From contig NC_030681.2 of the NCBI RefSeq assembly GCF_000004195.4, positions 87,482,181 to 87,546,180 of the forward strand: DNA of 64,000 bases. Direction: 5' to 3'. The stretch comes from Xenopus tropicalis (Eukaryota; Chordata; Amphibia; Anura; Pipidae). The position numbers were made by a program, and so were the translations under genes. Under the pieces are notes generated by a model that saw nothing but the letters and a program-made list of their open reading frames with translations, was not told the origin of the DNA and ran no database searches. Shown here in pieces: positions 48,455-62,684 of this stretch. Position 1 is the first letter of the stretch. Each line of letters starts with the position of its first letter.

Positions 48455-48751
48455 CCATACATACATATTAATTTATCAGTTCGAGCACCTGCAGATATCC
48501 CAACAGGACTGTGACCCTAGCCCATAGGCTAGTCTAAAAATCTGAAACATCTTTACACAATAAAAGGATAAAAAATAATGAACACAAGCTAAACAGCATT
48601 CCTTATGTCACTGGATAAAAGTAAATATTGTCTACTTTTGCATTTTTATGTGGTGCTTATAGATCAATTTGTTTTCCTACATTCATAGTAATAGCTCACA
48701 CAATGTGTCATTTGCAGAATATCAATGCTGAAGAAAGAAATAGATACTTAA

Positions 48752-49305
48752 AGAGATTCTGTCATGATTTTTATGGTGTACTTTTTATTTCTAAATGACA
48801 CTGTTTACATAGCAAATAATTAACTCTAACATTTAAAATGTTATTCTTGAACCAACAATTGTGTTTTTTTAGCTGTAATATTGGTGTGTAGGCAGCCATC
48901 TCAGCGCATTGTGCCTGAGTCTGAGGTTTCAGAAGGAGCCAGCGCTACACATTAGAACTGCTTTCAGGAAACCTATTATTTCCCCTAATTGGAGGAGTCC
49001 CAAGCCAGACTTGGATTTCTTACTATTGAGTGCTATTCTATTATCTACAGAGAGCTGCTATCTTGCTCCCTTCCCATTATTCTGCTGATCGGCTGTTTGG
49101 GGGGAAGGGAACGGGTGATATCACTCCAACTTGCAGTGCAGCAGTAAAGTGTGATTGAAGTTTATCAGAGCAAAGGTCACATGGCCGTGGCACCCTGGGA
49201 AATTAATAATATGGCTAGCCCCAAGTGAAATTTCAAAATTAAATATAAAAAAATCTGTTTGTGTTTTTTAAAAACGGATTTCAAGGCAGGATTCTGCTGG
49301 AGTAG
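48752..49305. repeat. Interspersed repeat, second copy of 30715-31190
   Basis: Starts next to TTAA (48748-48751) with AGAGATTCTGTCATG and is colinear with the 30.7-kb copy. It includes about 70 bases (GGCACCCTGGGAAATTAATA region) absent from that copy. Confidence 0.7.
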
Positions 49306-50361
49306 CTCTATTACTTGACTTCTTACCAAGTGTGTATTTCAAGTTCCAAATTTAAGAAATGAACAATTGCCATAAGGAGCTCCCCTAATATTGTGTGAAT
49401 TTTAACTCCCAGTTGGATTAGTGTTTATTTGTTACTGCTATCCTTTGAACTAAATACGCTATTGCAAAAGATTAGGCAATATCCCCTCTTCTTGCAAAAC
49501 TCAACTTAAATTAAAAAAGTTAATACATTAATTGGCAAAAAATCAAGTGTCCACAGCTGTCTTCAATATTTTACAAAGCCATTTTCTCTTTATATTATTG
49601 AATCAATGCAGTATGACAATCTTGCATCATAAATGGTATTAACAGAATACAATAAAACAATGCAACATTTGGAACCTGATTTATATTGGGATGGTCAAAC
49701 TGAAAGAGGAAACACAATACATTGCAACTATAATGCTGATTTTTATGAACAATAAAAGTAGGTTAATTATACTATTTGACTACCTGATTTATTTTCTAAT
49801 AATAATAGGAATTTTTCTTCCTGATTTTGTATTATGAGAGACTAAAACTTTTTCAGTGAGGCATTTACTATATAAACACAATGCATCCTGTAATGCTCTG
49901 TAGCTTATGCACATTAGACAAAGTACACCCCTTACCACCAAGAGTACATCACCTGCATTTTCTATACCAGTTTTCTCTTCTTATGCAATCTTATATTCCA
50001 TATCTTTTTATGGGTTGGCTTGAGAGATGCCACATCTTTGCAGTTAATGCCTGTTTGTAGAGAGGATTGTCAAAATATACTTGTTCATTTCATACTCATC
50101 TAGGGAGGAACTAACAGTGAAGATGTCTGTAGACCATTGCAGTAAAAATATGTACAATATAAAATTAACATGAAAAACAGATCTCTATAGCACAGCATTT
50201 TTGGATTTACAGTTCTCATGTAACAATGGCGAGATACAAACTGATGTCTACAGAAAGTCAATAATCAGAAATTACAGGGACACTCATGGAGGGCATCCCA
50301 GTTGGACAATGTTTGTGTATCAGGTGCATTTGTTTGACCTGGGATGCCTTGCCTTGCAGGA
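49306..50361. other. AT-rich non-coding stretch
   Basis: I see no gene or bounded repeat here. Confidence 0.55.
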
Positions 50362-50369
50362 GAGGGTAT

Positions 50370-51097
50370 TAGAGATGTAGCGAACCTCACAAAAAAAGTT
50401 TGCAAACCCGTTTGCGAACTTCTGCCAAAAAGTGCGAACTTTTGCGAACTTTGCGAACCCCATAGACTTCAATGGGAAGGCGAACTTTAAAACCTAGAAA
50501 AGCCATTTCTGGCCAGAAAACTGATTTTAAAGTTGTTTAAAGGGTGCCACGACCTGGACAGTGGCATGCCGGAGGGGGATCAAGGGCAAAAATGTCTCTG
50601 AAAAATATGTTGTTGACACAGCGTTGCGTTTTGTGCTGTAAAGGGCAGAAATCACACTACATTTCTAAACTTGTGTAATAAACTGCTTTTACAAGGACTA
50701 TTGGGTTACAGCAGATGAGATCAGCAGGACAGCTGTCCCCAGCAGCTACATACAGAGCAGTAGAAAGTAGATCACTAGTCAGCAAAGCTACCTAAACTGC
50801 CCCTCAAACCCCTGCACAGCTCTCTCCCTATGCTAACTCATCAAGCACACACAGGCAGAATGTAAAATGGCTGCTGGGCTTCGGTTTATATATGGAAGGG
50901 AGTGGTCCGGGGGTGGTCCAGGAGGGAGAGCTGCCTGATTGGCTGCCAAGTATCTGCTGGCTCTGGGGTGAGAGGTCAAAATTTGGCTCCAGCTAAGGCG
51001 AACCCAAAATTGCGAACATCGCTAAAAGTTTGCGAACTTGCGAACACCCGATTTTCGTGCGAATTAGTTCGCCGGCGAACAGTTCGCTACATCTCTA
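50370..51097. mobile_element. hAT-type non-autonomous element, 728 bp
   Basis: Perfect 16-bp TIRs (TAGAGATGTAGCGAAC and complement) and a perfect 8-bp TSD GAGGGTAT (50362-50369 and 51098-51105). The subterminal regions repeat GCGAACTT words. It encodes no transposase. Confidence 0.93.
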
Positions 51098-53276
51098 GAG
51101 GGTATCTGATAAGGCTCCATTAGAGAATTAGTGAGGCCTTTGGGGGAGGACATGATCTGAAAATAACAGCTAGCTAATGTGAGGGCTAACTCCCGTAATA
51201 GTTATATATAACTACTTATATCATTGGCTTACAATCTTATATTTTAAAACTGTTTTAAAATAGGATTACTAATTAGGATTACTATGCATTGCCATTTTGT
51301 GGTACACTGGTTACTATTAGCCAGAAAATTTTGCATACAATAAGTTGGATTAGCATTTCATTGTATTTGTTTTAGCTCACCTGGGCCAGAACCTCAGAAG
51401 AAATTCCATTTTTTCATCAGCTAAATATCCTTTATATTTTGTTGGATCACCTCTTTAATAGAGATCAAGAATTTATTTATCTCTTAACTGTGTTTTAAGA
51501 ACAACCAATGCCCAAGTTATTGCAAGAGCTATAAAGTGTGTGAGAAGTCAAGTTTTGAATTAAAATGTCTTTGGACGGTCCATGTTCTTTGACTGGGCTG
51601 GCATCATTTTGAATCAGAGCTTCTTAGAGATTCTTCACCCGTGTGTGATGCAGTATCTTGATCCACAGTCGCCATTTTGGGAGTTTGTCTTTAGTGATGT
51701 GCATTTTTCTAAATAAAAGGATTCATTTATTTTGAATATATATTCTTTGAAAAATATTTTTTCCACCTTACCATGGCAGAATAATTTTATTAGTATAGTA
51801 CAGTAGAAGTGCACACCAATAAAAAATTATTTGCTGGGAACAATAAAAAAAACAACATTCCATTGCTGTAAGAGTATTTGCAACAACAACAAGGATAACA
51901 GGAGGCAGCATGTCAAAATGTTATAGAATGTTCAACAGGATGTCTATGTCTAGTAGGCGATAAAACACAGAATGGATTTGCAGAAATATGTTATACACAA
52001 TAGGGTAGACCTATTAGAGTGGCTCCATAATCAATTCTCATTTCTGGAATATAGCTTTTCAACAAATGCTATAAAGTATGGAACAAAAAACATTTCAAAA
52101 AGTAATTGTTAAAAAAATTCTTGAAAAATGTAGTGACAATAATAGCCCTCATATTGAACTGTGCTTTCATAGTGCTTTATTACGTTGCCACATTGTAACT
52201 GTGAAATCATAACTAAATCATAATACAAAGGTGGCACTTCCCCCATCATTGTGGCTACACACCAAGTATCATGTATATACACTGTAGGGCTGTGTGTGTT
52301 TTCTTGCATGCAAGCTGAGCTAGAATTTTCAGACTGGGGATGGTGTCACTTCTGGCACACCAATGTGCATGGCATCAATACCAGCAGGATCTTGCTATCA
52401 GGTGTTAAGAGGGCAATGATTCCAACATCATTGCAAATCAAATGCCAAGCATCATGTATGTACACTGTAGTATATGCACTTTTTTTGTCCTGTGTACAAT
52501 TGCTGCTCGAATTTTCAGACTTTTACTTCCGGAGCTCCAATGAGCACAGTGCCAATAATGGCATTAGATTTTTAAGAAACACTTTTTCTGAACTATATAA
52601 CAAAAGTAAATTAAGTAGAATAGGTACTCAAGCAAGCAACAAACTGCAATGGAAGAAAGGCAAAGATTGAAAATATATCAAGAAACAGCATTAGGGCTAA
52701 TAAGAAAAATGTGTCCTAATTAGATGGAGGTTGAGAGCAGTTTACATACAAATCTTACTAATGAACGCATATGTGCTTTCTCCACACCTTGGCATTTTTA
52801 AATATGTAATATGTATACTGTGTTAATTTTACATCCAGTACTGGGAAAATAAAACATAATCTGGTTCATCCAGGTGCTCCAAACAGTGTCTTAAAATCTT
52901 GAAACTCAAACCACAGGTTTTGGTTTCTTCTTACATGTCAACAAACAGATGGCCCTAATTAAATAGGCAGACCAAAAGTAATTCTATTAACAGTGCTAAT
53001 GCCTTATAGTAACATATTATACTCTTTTAAAATACCTTGCCAAAACATTATGTTTACTTTCAGGAAAATTCCTAAATTCACCTGTGCAAGTCATGGTCAC
53101 ATGACCATAATGTTCCTTTTACAATCTATGAATCCAGTGATTCCCAAACTGTTAGCGGCTTGGAACAGTGGCAGGGAGGTCAGTCTTAAGGTCAGTTAGG
53201 GTAAGATTTGGGGTGAAATCTCATTTGCTATCCTAAATCTTTTGGCAGAATGGCTTATACATAGATATTTTTCTAT

Positions 53277-53470
53277 ACAGATATTGGATCCCTTATCTGG
53301 AAACCAATTATCCAGAAAGCTCTGAATTATGAGAAGGCCATCTCCCATAAAGTTCATTTTAATTAGTCAATTTCACTGTTCTTTAGTAGACTTAAATTAT
53401 GATGATCCAAATTACAGAAAGATCCCTTATCTGGAATATCCCAGTTCCCAATAACAGATTCTATACCTGT
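53277..53470. repeat. MITE-like repeat, copy 2 of the 35941 family
   Basis: Shares GGATC...TTATCTGGAAACC, CCAGAAAG, GATGATCCAAATTA and the end CTATACCTGT with 35941-36246. Shorter internally. Confidence 0.65.
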
Positions 53471-54401
53471 AATCTTGTTATAAGCTGATGGAGACCTTCA
53501 AAGAGGGCTTTATCTGGGAAAATCTGACAACCACAGTTTTTGACTCAAAAGGACTGATAAAAAAGAAATTTAACACAAAAGTGGTTATTTATTCACAACT
53601 AAATGTAAAAAAAGTTTATGAATATGAATATAGACTTAATTAATAGTGGAAAAATGTGGTAGTTTTTTCCCCAGGCCATATTAGGGCCTTCAGTGAATTG
53701 GGTCCTTTAATTCTTTAAGACAGTGAACACCTACTGTGGCTGTTAAAGTTGCTATGTAAATAATAAAGTTTACGTCTCCTGATATATTAAAAATGTCAGT
53801 AATTCTCCAAAGTAATGATAATGGTGTGTATAACTGAATTTTGTCAGTATGGGTATTTTGATCACACAAAGGTGTAGAGAAATAGGTGATCCTTCCTAGA
53901 ATCTGACATCCATGTTAGGTCCCTATAAAGATTAAGGGATATGGAATTTACCTTTCAGTTGTTTTCTAGTCTGAACTGTAAAGCTTTTATGAGAGGCTAA
54001 CGTTACATCTTCCAGATCCCAGACTGATTTGACAGCTTATTTGCTCGTTTATTGTGGCCTCCTTATTCACTGCCCTGGGCAAAACTCTGCGAGATATATT
54101 TTAGACAGGTTTCAAAAAGTGAAGACCACATCAGCACATAATGCCCCGCCCAGTCATCGATGGCCAAAGATCTATTCATTTGGTGACCTGGCCACACAAT
54201 TGGATATTTTAAGTTATGGTCAGCTTTACACATGTGGTTCGGGCCATGATTATATGTGTTTGTGTGCATGACAAAGCAGAGAAACCAATCAGTGCATACA
54301 ACAAAATATCTTTTCTGGGAGGCAACATTTTATTGTTATTCTTCTTATGATTCTTTTAACTTTTTTGTTTTCATCTTTCCATCTTTTTCATCTTTTTTTT
54401 T

Positions 54402-54620
54402 TGTAAGCTCTACGGGCCAGGGACCTCCTTCCTACTGTGTCTCATACCACATGGCACTTATATATATATATGTATACATATATGTATTTATTGTATTTAT
54501 TTATTATATAACTTGTCCTCCCTGTGTGTAATTTTGTATTCTGTAAGACTGTACAGCGCTGCGTACCCTTGTGGCACTTTATAAATAAAGTTATACATAC
54601 ATACATACATACATACATCT
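54402..54620. repeat. Interspersed repeat ending in (TACA)n
   Basis: The core TTGTCCTCCCTGTGTGTA...CAGCGCTGCGTA recurs inverted at about 62860-62965. It ends in a TACA microsatellite (about 54595-54617), as retroposons often do. Confidence 0.65.
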
Positions 54621-57600
54621 AAACCCCTGCCTGTTTTCTAGAGAAGAGGTGGCCTTGCATTCTTAGATTATTTTGGTGCTTTAACAGCTTTACTCCAAAA
54701 GCTCTCTAGGCTGCCAGCCAGAGAGTAATTTAAATGAGTTCAAGGTTGTGTGTATAAGTAGACACACTCACAATGGGTACTTTATCTGAAAACTTGTTTG
54801 CTCAGGGGTCCCATATTTTATGTAGATCTATAAAGAAAGCAGATTGCATTCCTTCAGGCTGACTGATATCTCCACACGATGTTTCAGAGGATCCTCCCCC
54901 TAGAGCACTTGAGAAAGGAGGAGGATCCCTCAAAATGCAATAAGCTTATATTTTTTAAAAAACATTTTTTTTCCATGAGTGGGTATTTGACAAACATTTC
55001 TGCCATTTTTTTGTAAATATGCAACATGCCAGAGCAATCAAGTGCTGAAAAAGCAAGTGATTTCAGGAACTCACATATGTTTTCTGCAATTGGTTGTCTG
55101 ACCAGAAATGGTTGAAAGATTAGTAAATCTTATTAATAAACGACATTTTCACTATTTATTATGCATCAATATCGCGAAAAACTTAAATGTAAAAACACTC
55201 CAAGCTGTCAAGTTAATGGTAGCTGTCACAGGCAATATTTTGCAGTCCTTTTACTTCAGGGTAATACCCTTTTCATGTTTTTTTGTTATGCACATTTCTT
55301 ACACATTTGTTGTGGTTTTCAATAAATGAATAGACATTTGTGCTATTTTAAAAAGTGACTATAGTCGTGGTAGAAAAAAACTCTAAACTTACACAAATTA
55401 GAATTTTGATAAATGGGCCTCCACGTGTTGACTCCTTTATGTGTCTCCAAGTCCAACATCTTCAGGAGCAAGCATATATATTAGTATCTAATAACCTGCA
55501 GGTATGGGGGGGATATACGTGGGGAACACCTCTTCCTTTTACCTAACCCACTCAGTTGGAAAGTTTTGACTGGAAAGAGCGCATATACACATTTCTGGTG
55601 GTTGTGCCTTCACATCTAGACATTATTATTATTAACATTTATTTATATATATATTCCGCAGCGCTGTAGACAAAATGGCAGAAGTTAACTGAAACAAACT
55701 ACTGGACATACCTATAAAAAAGTACACTGTGGGTGAAAATGCCTTTGCTAACATTGTAATCACCACAAGTAAATGACATTACTAGCAGGAATTTGGTTTA
55801 ATCTAAAATGCCTGTTTTAGCATTTTCCACTATTAACCAAGTTGTTGCAAGTCAAGTATTTGACTTGCGGTTATTACACTATTAGTGAAGGGAGACAAAT
55901 ATCCCCATGTGTCATTTCCCTAAAATTAGAAAGAGTTCACTGTCCCTCCTATCACAACCTCTGTTCACATGGGGGGAACATAGGTTTGTGAGCAACAAAT
56001 CTTTTTATGTGTCATTGCCCTAATAATTGAAAAAGCCACAGTCCCTCCTAAACACAGGAAGTGGGTGATACGGAGTCGAGAGCATGGTTTTCCTTCCCTG
56101 TCGCAATTTCTCCCACCCCAATCACAGAGAAAGGAAATCCATGCCATGATGCCGTTCTTTAAAAGAATATCGGTGAATCCCATTTACTTTTTGTTGAATA
56201 GAGCAAAAGTATATAAATACCTCTAAATAGACCTGAAATAACTACAGCTTAAATGGAATCTAATTGATCAAGTGTTTTCAGTTTAAGTGTTTTCATGTGG
56301 TGTTTTTACTTTCAGTTACCATTCCTTATTTTATTGAGGCCCAATTTGCTGGTTGAATTGCTGTTGTATACATTTTTCTTATAATAAGTCAGTTCATTTT
56401 TAGATATCAGCATAAGAAATGCTTACCAGCACAAACCCTTTGAAATTGAAACAACATTTTGCTCCAGTTTTGCAGAGATTCTGCTTTTTCTTCATTTCAT
56501 GATGGTAAAGGATAGAAATGCAATCAAAGCTATGTGCCAGTCTCTCAGTCTTTCACAATAGCCCCAAAAATAATGAACAATATGAAACCTTCCAATTATA
56601 CATGAAAAATCTAATTATTATGTTTTACGGCCCCTCATTGTGGTTTCCTTACCGTTTGGAAAATTTATTTAAGTTATTAAAAAATTCCCTAAAATTCTCA
56701 ACAGAAACGTTGGCTTCTGTTTTCTAGGCAGAGCTAACTGGCCTGATTTGTCAGAACAGCTTGAAAATGAAGTGCTAACTGTTGGATTTTATTGAAAGCA
56801 AACCAAGTGGAACAACATATGTATTTTCTTAGGAAACTAAAAAGCACACAGTCATGTGTTGTACCTTGGGGTAAATTCTTTGTTATGAATTACAACCTGC
56901 TTACTGATGAGTTGTTAATAAAAAGTAGACCTGCTGGCCATTATTTTTTCCGCACAGTACACACTTTTTAAAAACGTTTTCATTAATGTAAAAGTGTGAA
57001 TAAATCTGTTTCCAATTTGTGATTGTTTGCTCTCCATCAGAAAATTCAATTTATTACCTAATCTAACCAACTATTATCAGTACTGATAAAATAGAAGGCA
57101 TTGCAGAATTAAGGGTATTTGGCTGATATAAAATTGTATGAACTGCAAGAAATTGCAGTAAAAGTGAAGGACTGGATTTTCAAGTTTTCCACCTTGTATT
57201 TCTTCAGGCTTCTACAGCTACACCTGACAAGAAATCTAGAAACAGTTGAACCAACAAGTACTGTTAATTAAAATGCTGTAAATTATATTATATTAGAATA
57301 TTATATTATTATTATAAAGATTTTTGTTAAATGATAAGAAATTTTCATTTGTATGTACATTCTATTTTACGAATTTTATGAACTGAAGCCCAAAACATAA
57401 TTGACAATAGTACATTTCTAACTTACTTCTTTAGTTAGGCTTTAGTCCTCCTTTATGTAAAAACTCTAATGTAAAACCTTGGCATCTAAAGCTTGCAAGG
57501 CCATGTAGAAGTCAATGGGAGCTGTCCGAGGCACAAGAACAAGTATAAAGTGCTTAAACATGCCAGCCAGGGGAGATAGTCATCCCCGTCCTGGAGAATT

Positions 57601-60000
57601 TCCACTTTTAAGGGGGCCCCGGCTGTACTTTACCAATATGGGCCCTATCCTCCTTAACGTTTGCTTTTACCAGGTTAAATTTCATTGGTGATCAGCAGCT
57701 AATCAGGTTGGTTGCGAACATGCGTACATAAGATGTCAGCAAGCACGGGATGCAACCATATAAGAGGCGCTGTGGCCTGCCACCTGAAGACAGAAGTGAA
57801 GAAGTGGGGAAGGACTTAGCGAGAAGTCGCCACAGAGGAGCCATAGAAAAGTGTTTCATTTACTGTTTAAGTGCTCAGTCTGTGTGGTGCTGAGTCTTTA
57901 GTGCTACGTCTGTGTGGCCTTTGTACTGATGGGTAGTGGAGCAGAAAATGTTGTTGTGAGGGGCCCTGTGATTTCTGAGGCTTCCCCGGGTGTATTAATC
58001 ATTATATGGTGTATGCTGGGACATACTGATAGAACCATGCGGTTTTGTATCATATGTATAATAAGAACCTGACCTTTGCTGATATTATGGTCTGACCCCA
58101 GGTGGGACGCCACTTAGAGGTAAGATTTTAGAGGGATATGTTTTATTGTACTGCACATTAAGATATGTGGTATATGGTGCTGATTGCACAAATAAATGAT
58201 ACTTTTTCTAATTTTCTAAATATTAGTGTGCCCAAAATCTCTCTGCTTTCTTGTTTTTCATATGTTATATATATATGTGTGATGTTCAAGTAAAAAATGT
58301 TGGTGTAGACCCAAAATAAAATTAAATCCCCTGCTGGTTTTATAATTGCAGTGCACAGCCTTACAAGGGAGAACTCCAATTTTAATCCAATAAATACAAA
58401 AAATCCTTTAACATGAATAGATGGCACTCAATAGTTCCAATAGCAGAACAGTGTATTTCATCATAAAATCCATCATAATAAAGCGCAATATAGATTAACT
58501 TGCATAGCATCAGAGATTCAGTGATATTTTGTGCAAGCAGGCTTTACAAGAAGATCAATTGCTATAGGTCTTCTCCAAATGTCAAAAAGCCCAATACAGG
58601 ACACGTAACACATCCCAGTGACATAGCCAGTAACACATCCCCCTTAATTTCTTGCCCCAGTGACTTCAGTTAATACAGAAAATGTGGGAACACATTGCTC
58701 TTCCCTTTTGGCCTCTACACCCATAGGGGTGGGACCAAACCCTTTTTACCTGCAGTAGTAGCAGCTTCACTCTCAGCTGCAACATAAATACCTGGCCGGG
58801 ATGGATAATTAACCCTTTTTTTCCATGCCTCACTCTGCAGCCCACATAAAGGCACAATTATCTGTACATTTGTAGGCTGTTCTGCAACAAGTTTTATAGG
58901 CATGTGTGTAGAAAACACATCTAACATTTCTGTTTTCTGTGTTAAAAACCCCTAAATAGGTGCGTAAAAATCCAAGCTTTAGTAAACGTGCTAGTGTTTA
59001 TTTAGCTAAATTTACACATTTCATCTCTATTGGCTTCTTCCATGGCTTAAACAAATATTAAAACATTTGTGAGTATAATTGCTCTCTGGTGTTGAGTGCT
59101 AGAAGTAGTAAATTGATTGAAAAGGTTTAAAGTAAGTAAAGAGAAATATCCCTGTTAATATATCACTGTTAATATGACATGTATCCACATACATTGATAT
59201 ACTTGGGATTACAGATGACACTTATGTATTGTATTGTTTTAAAAGAACACCGCTGATACAGGGGGTGGTTAGTGCACTTGGAAACAACTTACCAATAAAA
59301 ATAGCATGCAGTGGATATCTTGGCACAATTTAAGGAGTACTGAAGTAACAATGCACAATCTGTGTTCAAAGCGTGATCTTCTCAGGCTTTGTTTACAGAT
59401 GCTAATACAAACAGGGAAACGTATCTTTAGAGCGCACAGCGTGACTGCGACATCGTGTTTTTCTTACAGGGACAGAAAACTATGCATAATAATCAGCAGG
59501 TTATTTGGTATTTAAATACCAAAAATGTGGATTCAATTATAACCATCCAAAGATATATTTGAATTAAATTTGGTTTGTATTAACTCTATCACATTCTAAT
59601 GCGATTCTAATGTTCCACTGCTTAGATGTGGTGATTAGACAGTAAATCCATGCTGTGGTTTGGTTTTTGAAGTGGCGGACAGAAATCTAATAACTGCAGA
59701 TATTTTGTAATATCCCACTTATTTGGTGTGTAGTGGATAATTTAAATGTGTTGTGTTAAAAAAAAGGATAGGATATGTATGTTGTTAAAATGCATTCATT
59801 GCACATTTTCTAGCTCTTGATGATTTATTAATCAGAATGACTTGCATAATGGGAGTTTTAATTAAACAAGGCACAAGCTGCACTCATTTGTCTTTAAATA
59901 TGATATATATAAAAAATGTTGTGCCTTCTCTCACACATTTAGTTCAAGTTCAGAAATTCAAAAGGCACTTTCTTTTTTGGATGGATAATGATGACTAAAA

Positions 60001-60200
60001 GATATTGAGTCAGATTCAATTCCATGAAGAAACGTTATTTTACGGTTTATTATGTAAAAATTTATGGGCAATGAATCAACTCGTGGAGGAAAACATTTTT
60101 CTCCTTATTCATTTGCAGTTCTTTCCAATAGAGTTTTCATGAGATACATTTTTCTCTTTGAATTGTGTCTGGCTCTATGGGAAAATCTGGAATTGAATAA
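60001..60200. repeat. Interspersed repeat shared with 32690-32885
   Basis: Colinear words CAGATTCAATTCCATGA, GTTATTTTA.GGTTTAT and TTTTCATG.GATA. The boundaries are uncertain. Confidence 0.55.
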
Positions 60201-60316
60201 GGAGGTAAGTTTTTCTCATGCCAATTATATGAAAATCTAATCAGATATTTATTATCCCAAACACCAAATTTTCACTTTGAGTTTGATGGCTCCAATTTTA
60301 CATTTTATGAACATTA

Positions 60317-60749
60317 GGGGGTAGATTTACTAAACCTCTAACATTTCTCATTTTTTTCTCTGTTTAAAAAATATGAATAAACACATTTCCATGAATGTCT
60401 GACATTTACTAAAAAGTTTGAGCTGAAAAAGTCCATTTGGTAAAACATCCCAGAAAAGTCGTGAAACTCTGAATTTTTCAACTTGCCGCAATGAAACCTC
60501 TACTTTTTTTAAAATTTTTGCACGAAAACGGTGTAACAAATCTGAAAACTTTTAAAATTTCATAGCAAGGGAAATCTGCCATTAACTTCTACATGATCTT
60601 GACAAGTTTTAGCTGGCGAATTGTTGGATTCAGATTTTTAACCATTTTGTCACATAGTAAAACAATGTGCAACCTTTTTCTGCGACATTCAGCGCAAAAA
60701 AATCCGAATCAGAAAAAGAAAATAAATCCGAGCATTAGTAAATGGCCCC
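60317..60749. mobile_element. Harbinger-type MITE, 433 bp
   Basis: Imperfect TIRs (GGGGGTAGATTTACTAA and TTAGTAAATGGCCCC) flanked by TTA (60314-60316 and 60750-60752), the classical 3-bp Harbinger TSD. The end motif is related to that of 11151-11643. Confidence 0.8.
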
Positions 60750-60752
60750 TTA

Positions 60753-62317
60753 GGTGTTCAAAAGGACACCATTTCCCCAAGAGCCATTTGGAAAGGATTG
60801 TATCAATGCTGAGTATCCAGGAACAGGGACTTTAATTTAGGACTGCTTGTCGAGTGTGCAGTGTTTGTTGAAGGGGGGGGCATCTTTAGTAACTCGATGC
60901 ACAAAATGTCTTAATGTTTTATATTGTAATGGGTGAGTGCAGAAGAGCTTTTGTCTGTATACATTTTTTTGGTCGCAACCTCATTGCAACTTTCTCTTTT
61001 TTTGCAAGTGTGCAGTATACACACATTACAGATATGTTGCGCCCAGTGTGGGCAGGGGACTCTGTGCATTGGCTCTGCATGAGAGTCACGGAGGGCTACA
61101 TGCACTAAAATTTCTTTGGGCAAGGCTCCTAGCGCCGTTGCTAGGGAGCGTCCTAAGGGAGTTACGTGGGCGGTACTTCATGTCTGATGGACAGCGCGGC
61201 TTCTAGCAGACACTCGTGCACACGCGATCGTTTACAAACGGTATCTGTCAACCCCAGTTTAGTGGAATTTGGGCATAATAATGACACCACGCAAGGGTTT
61301 GTAAATAAACTTCTTTATTCTTTATTTCTTCTCTGTATCACCTTGGTTTGTGTACTGTATGGTTGCCTAGCAACGTGCTCTTCGGCGCCAAACACTGTAT
61401 TTAAACTTTGCTCTGTGTACACACTTGCTTCCCTGACGAAAGTTCCAGTAGGGAACTGAAACGTTGGATCAATAAACCACACCTGATTGCATCCTAAAGT
61501 TGACTTATTATCTGTGAGTACTATCGTGGAAATCCTGTGAGTGCCGACATTTTTTACTTTTATTCTGTGTCTGCTGCTCTGGCACCCAGGTATCGCATTT
61601 AAATTCTGGTGTGCTTTTCATCCTGCATTTTGTGATTTCACATTACAGATATAGGTATGAAATCTATTTTCTGTCTTTTTTTTTTATAATTACTTTTACT
61701 TACTTTACATAATTTGGAGAACTATGCTTTAGGGCTGCTAAAAATATATACATTATAAAACCCAACAGGATTGCTTTGCCATCAAAAAGGATTTATATTA
61801 GCTTACCTCCTATATGAAATGTGATTAATTCCCTTTTATTCATTTTTATGCAGGTAAAAGGAAATATTCATTATTTTGGTGAATGCAATAAAAGCTGTTA
61901 ACAGGAAAAATATGTGCACTGTGAAACATTATTCCATTTGCATTAAATTTCATTTAATTTTAAACTTTGCACCAGAGCACAGTGTATATAATAAAACTTC
62001 TTACTGAGTTATTTTTGTGACCTTATTAAGCAGGTCTTAAAAACATTATCAAAAATGATCACAGAATATCAAGTCCAGAAGGTGGCAGAGCTGTAAAAGC
62101 CCAGCATAAGATACTTCAGGCAATGGAAGGGGCACTGTGCCACGTCTTTGCCTTACATCATTGCTGAGGGACTGGACTTTGTAAGCTGATAAGAATATGT
62201 TGTTGAACTAATGATACCTGTAGTTACTGAAATTTGATTCTAATACCTTTAGCATGGGGAACCAAGATATGTTTTGGTAGAGCTACATGCCAAAGACGTA
62301 AGGTTCTTGCTAGTATA
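60753..62317. other. Non-coding stretch
   Basis: No exon recognised. 61020-61520 is less AT-rich and ends in GACGAAAGTTCC...GGGAACTGAAACGTTGG, then AATAAA (about 61434-61476). I recall this as a repetitive 3' end in frog genomes but cannot name the family. Confidence 0.45.
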
Positions 62318-62321
62318 TTAA

Positions 62322-62684
62322 AGTGATACTGCCACGAAAAAACGACTTTTTAAAATATGAATCTACATAAAAAGTTACCTATAGGTCATGTTGATCGTTT
62401 TTTGTTGATAGAGTTGCTTTTGTATGTAATTGTTACTCAAAGTTCTTAAACCTGACTATTTTGTCAACCTGTCTGTCCCTTCTCAGCCTGTCAGTTACAG
62501 CTTCTAATGCTAACGGCCTCCTGCTGCACAAATATGGCTGCCCCCTCATAGAGGAACATGGGGGATCAGATAGGGAATGTTAAAGCATTGGGCAAATACC
62601 TTTATGGCAAAATTATAAATAGCATGCAAAGACAATGTTATGACAAATGTAAAAAAAGATTTTATTTCTGGTGTCAGTATCCCT
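62322..62684. mobile_element. TTAA-flanked MITE (T2/Kolobok-like), copy 2
   Basis: Ends AGTGATACTGCCA and TGTCAGTATCCCT, TTAA at 62318-62321 and 62685-62688. Colinear and similar to 29810-30173 along its length. Confidence 0.8.

Larger units (their letters stand above)
51106..60000. other. Non-coding region
   Basis: No exon recognised. It holds a diverged direct repeat (52255-52560), a repeat at 53277-53470 and a frog repeat ending in a (TACA)n tract (54402-54620). Bases 54130-54240 resemble the 33290-33402 segment. An imperfect inverted pair of GAGGATCC words lies near 54890-54935. The remainder is AT-rich and I see nothing defined in it. Confidence 0.55.

Noticed and set aside
52251..52670. 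139-codon plus-strand ORF as a host gene
   Set aside because: It overlaps a diverged direct repeat, has no domain, no flanking exon signals and Cys/His content typical of random AT-rich translation.
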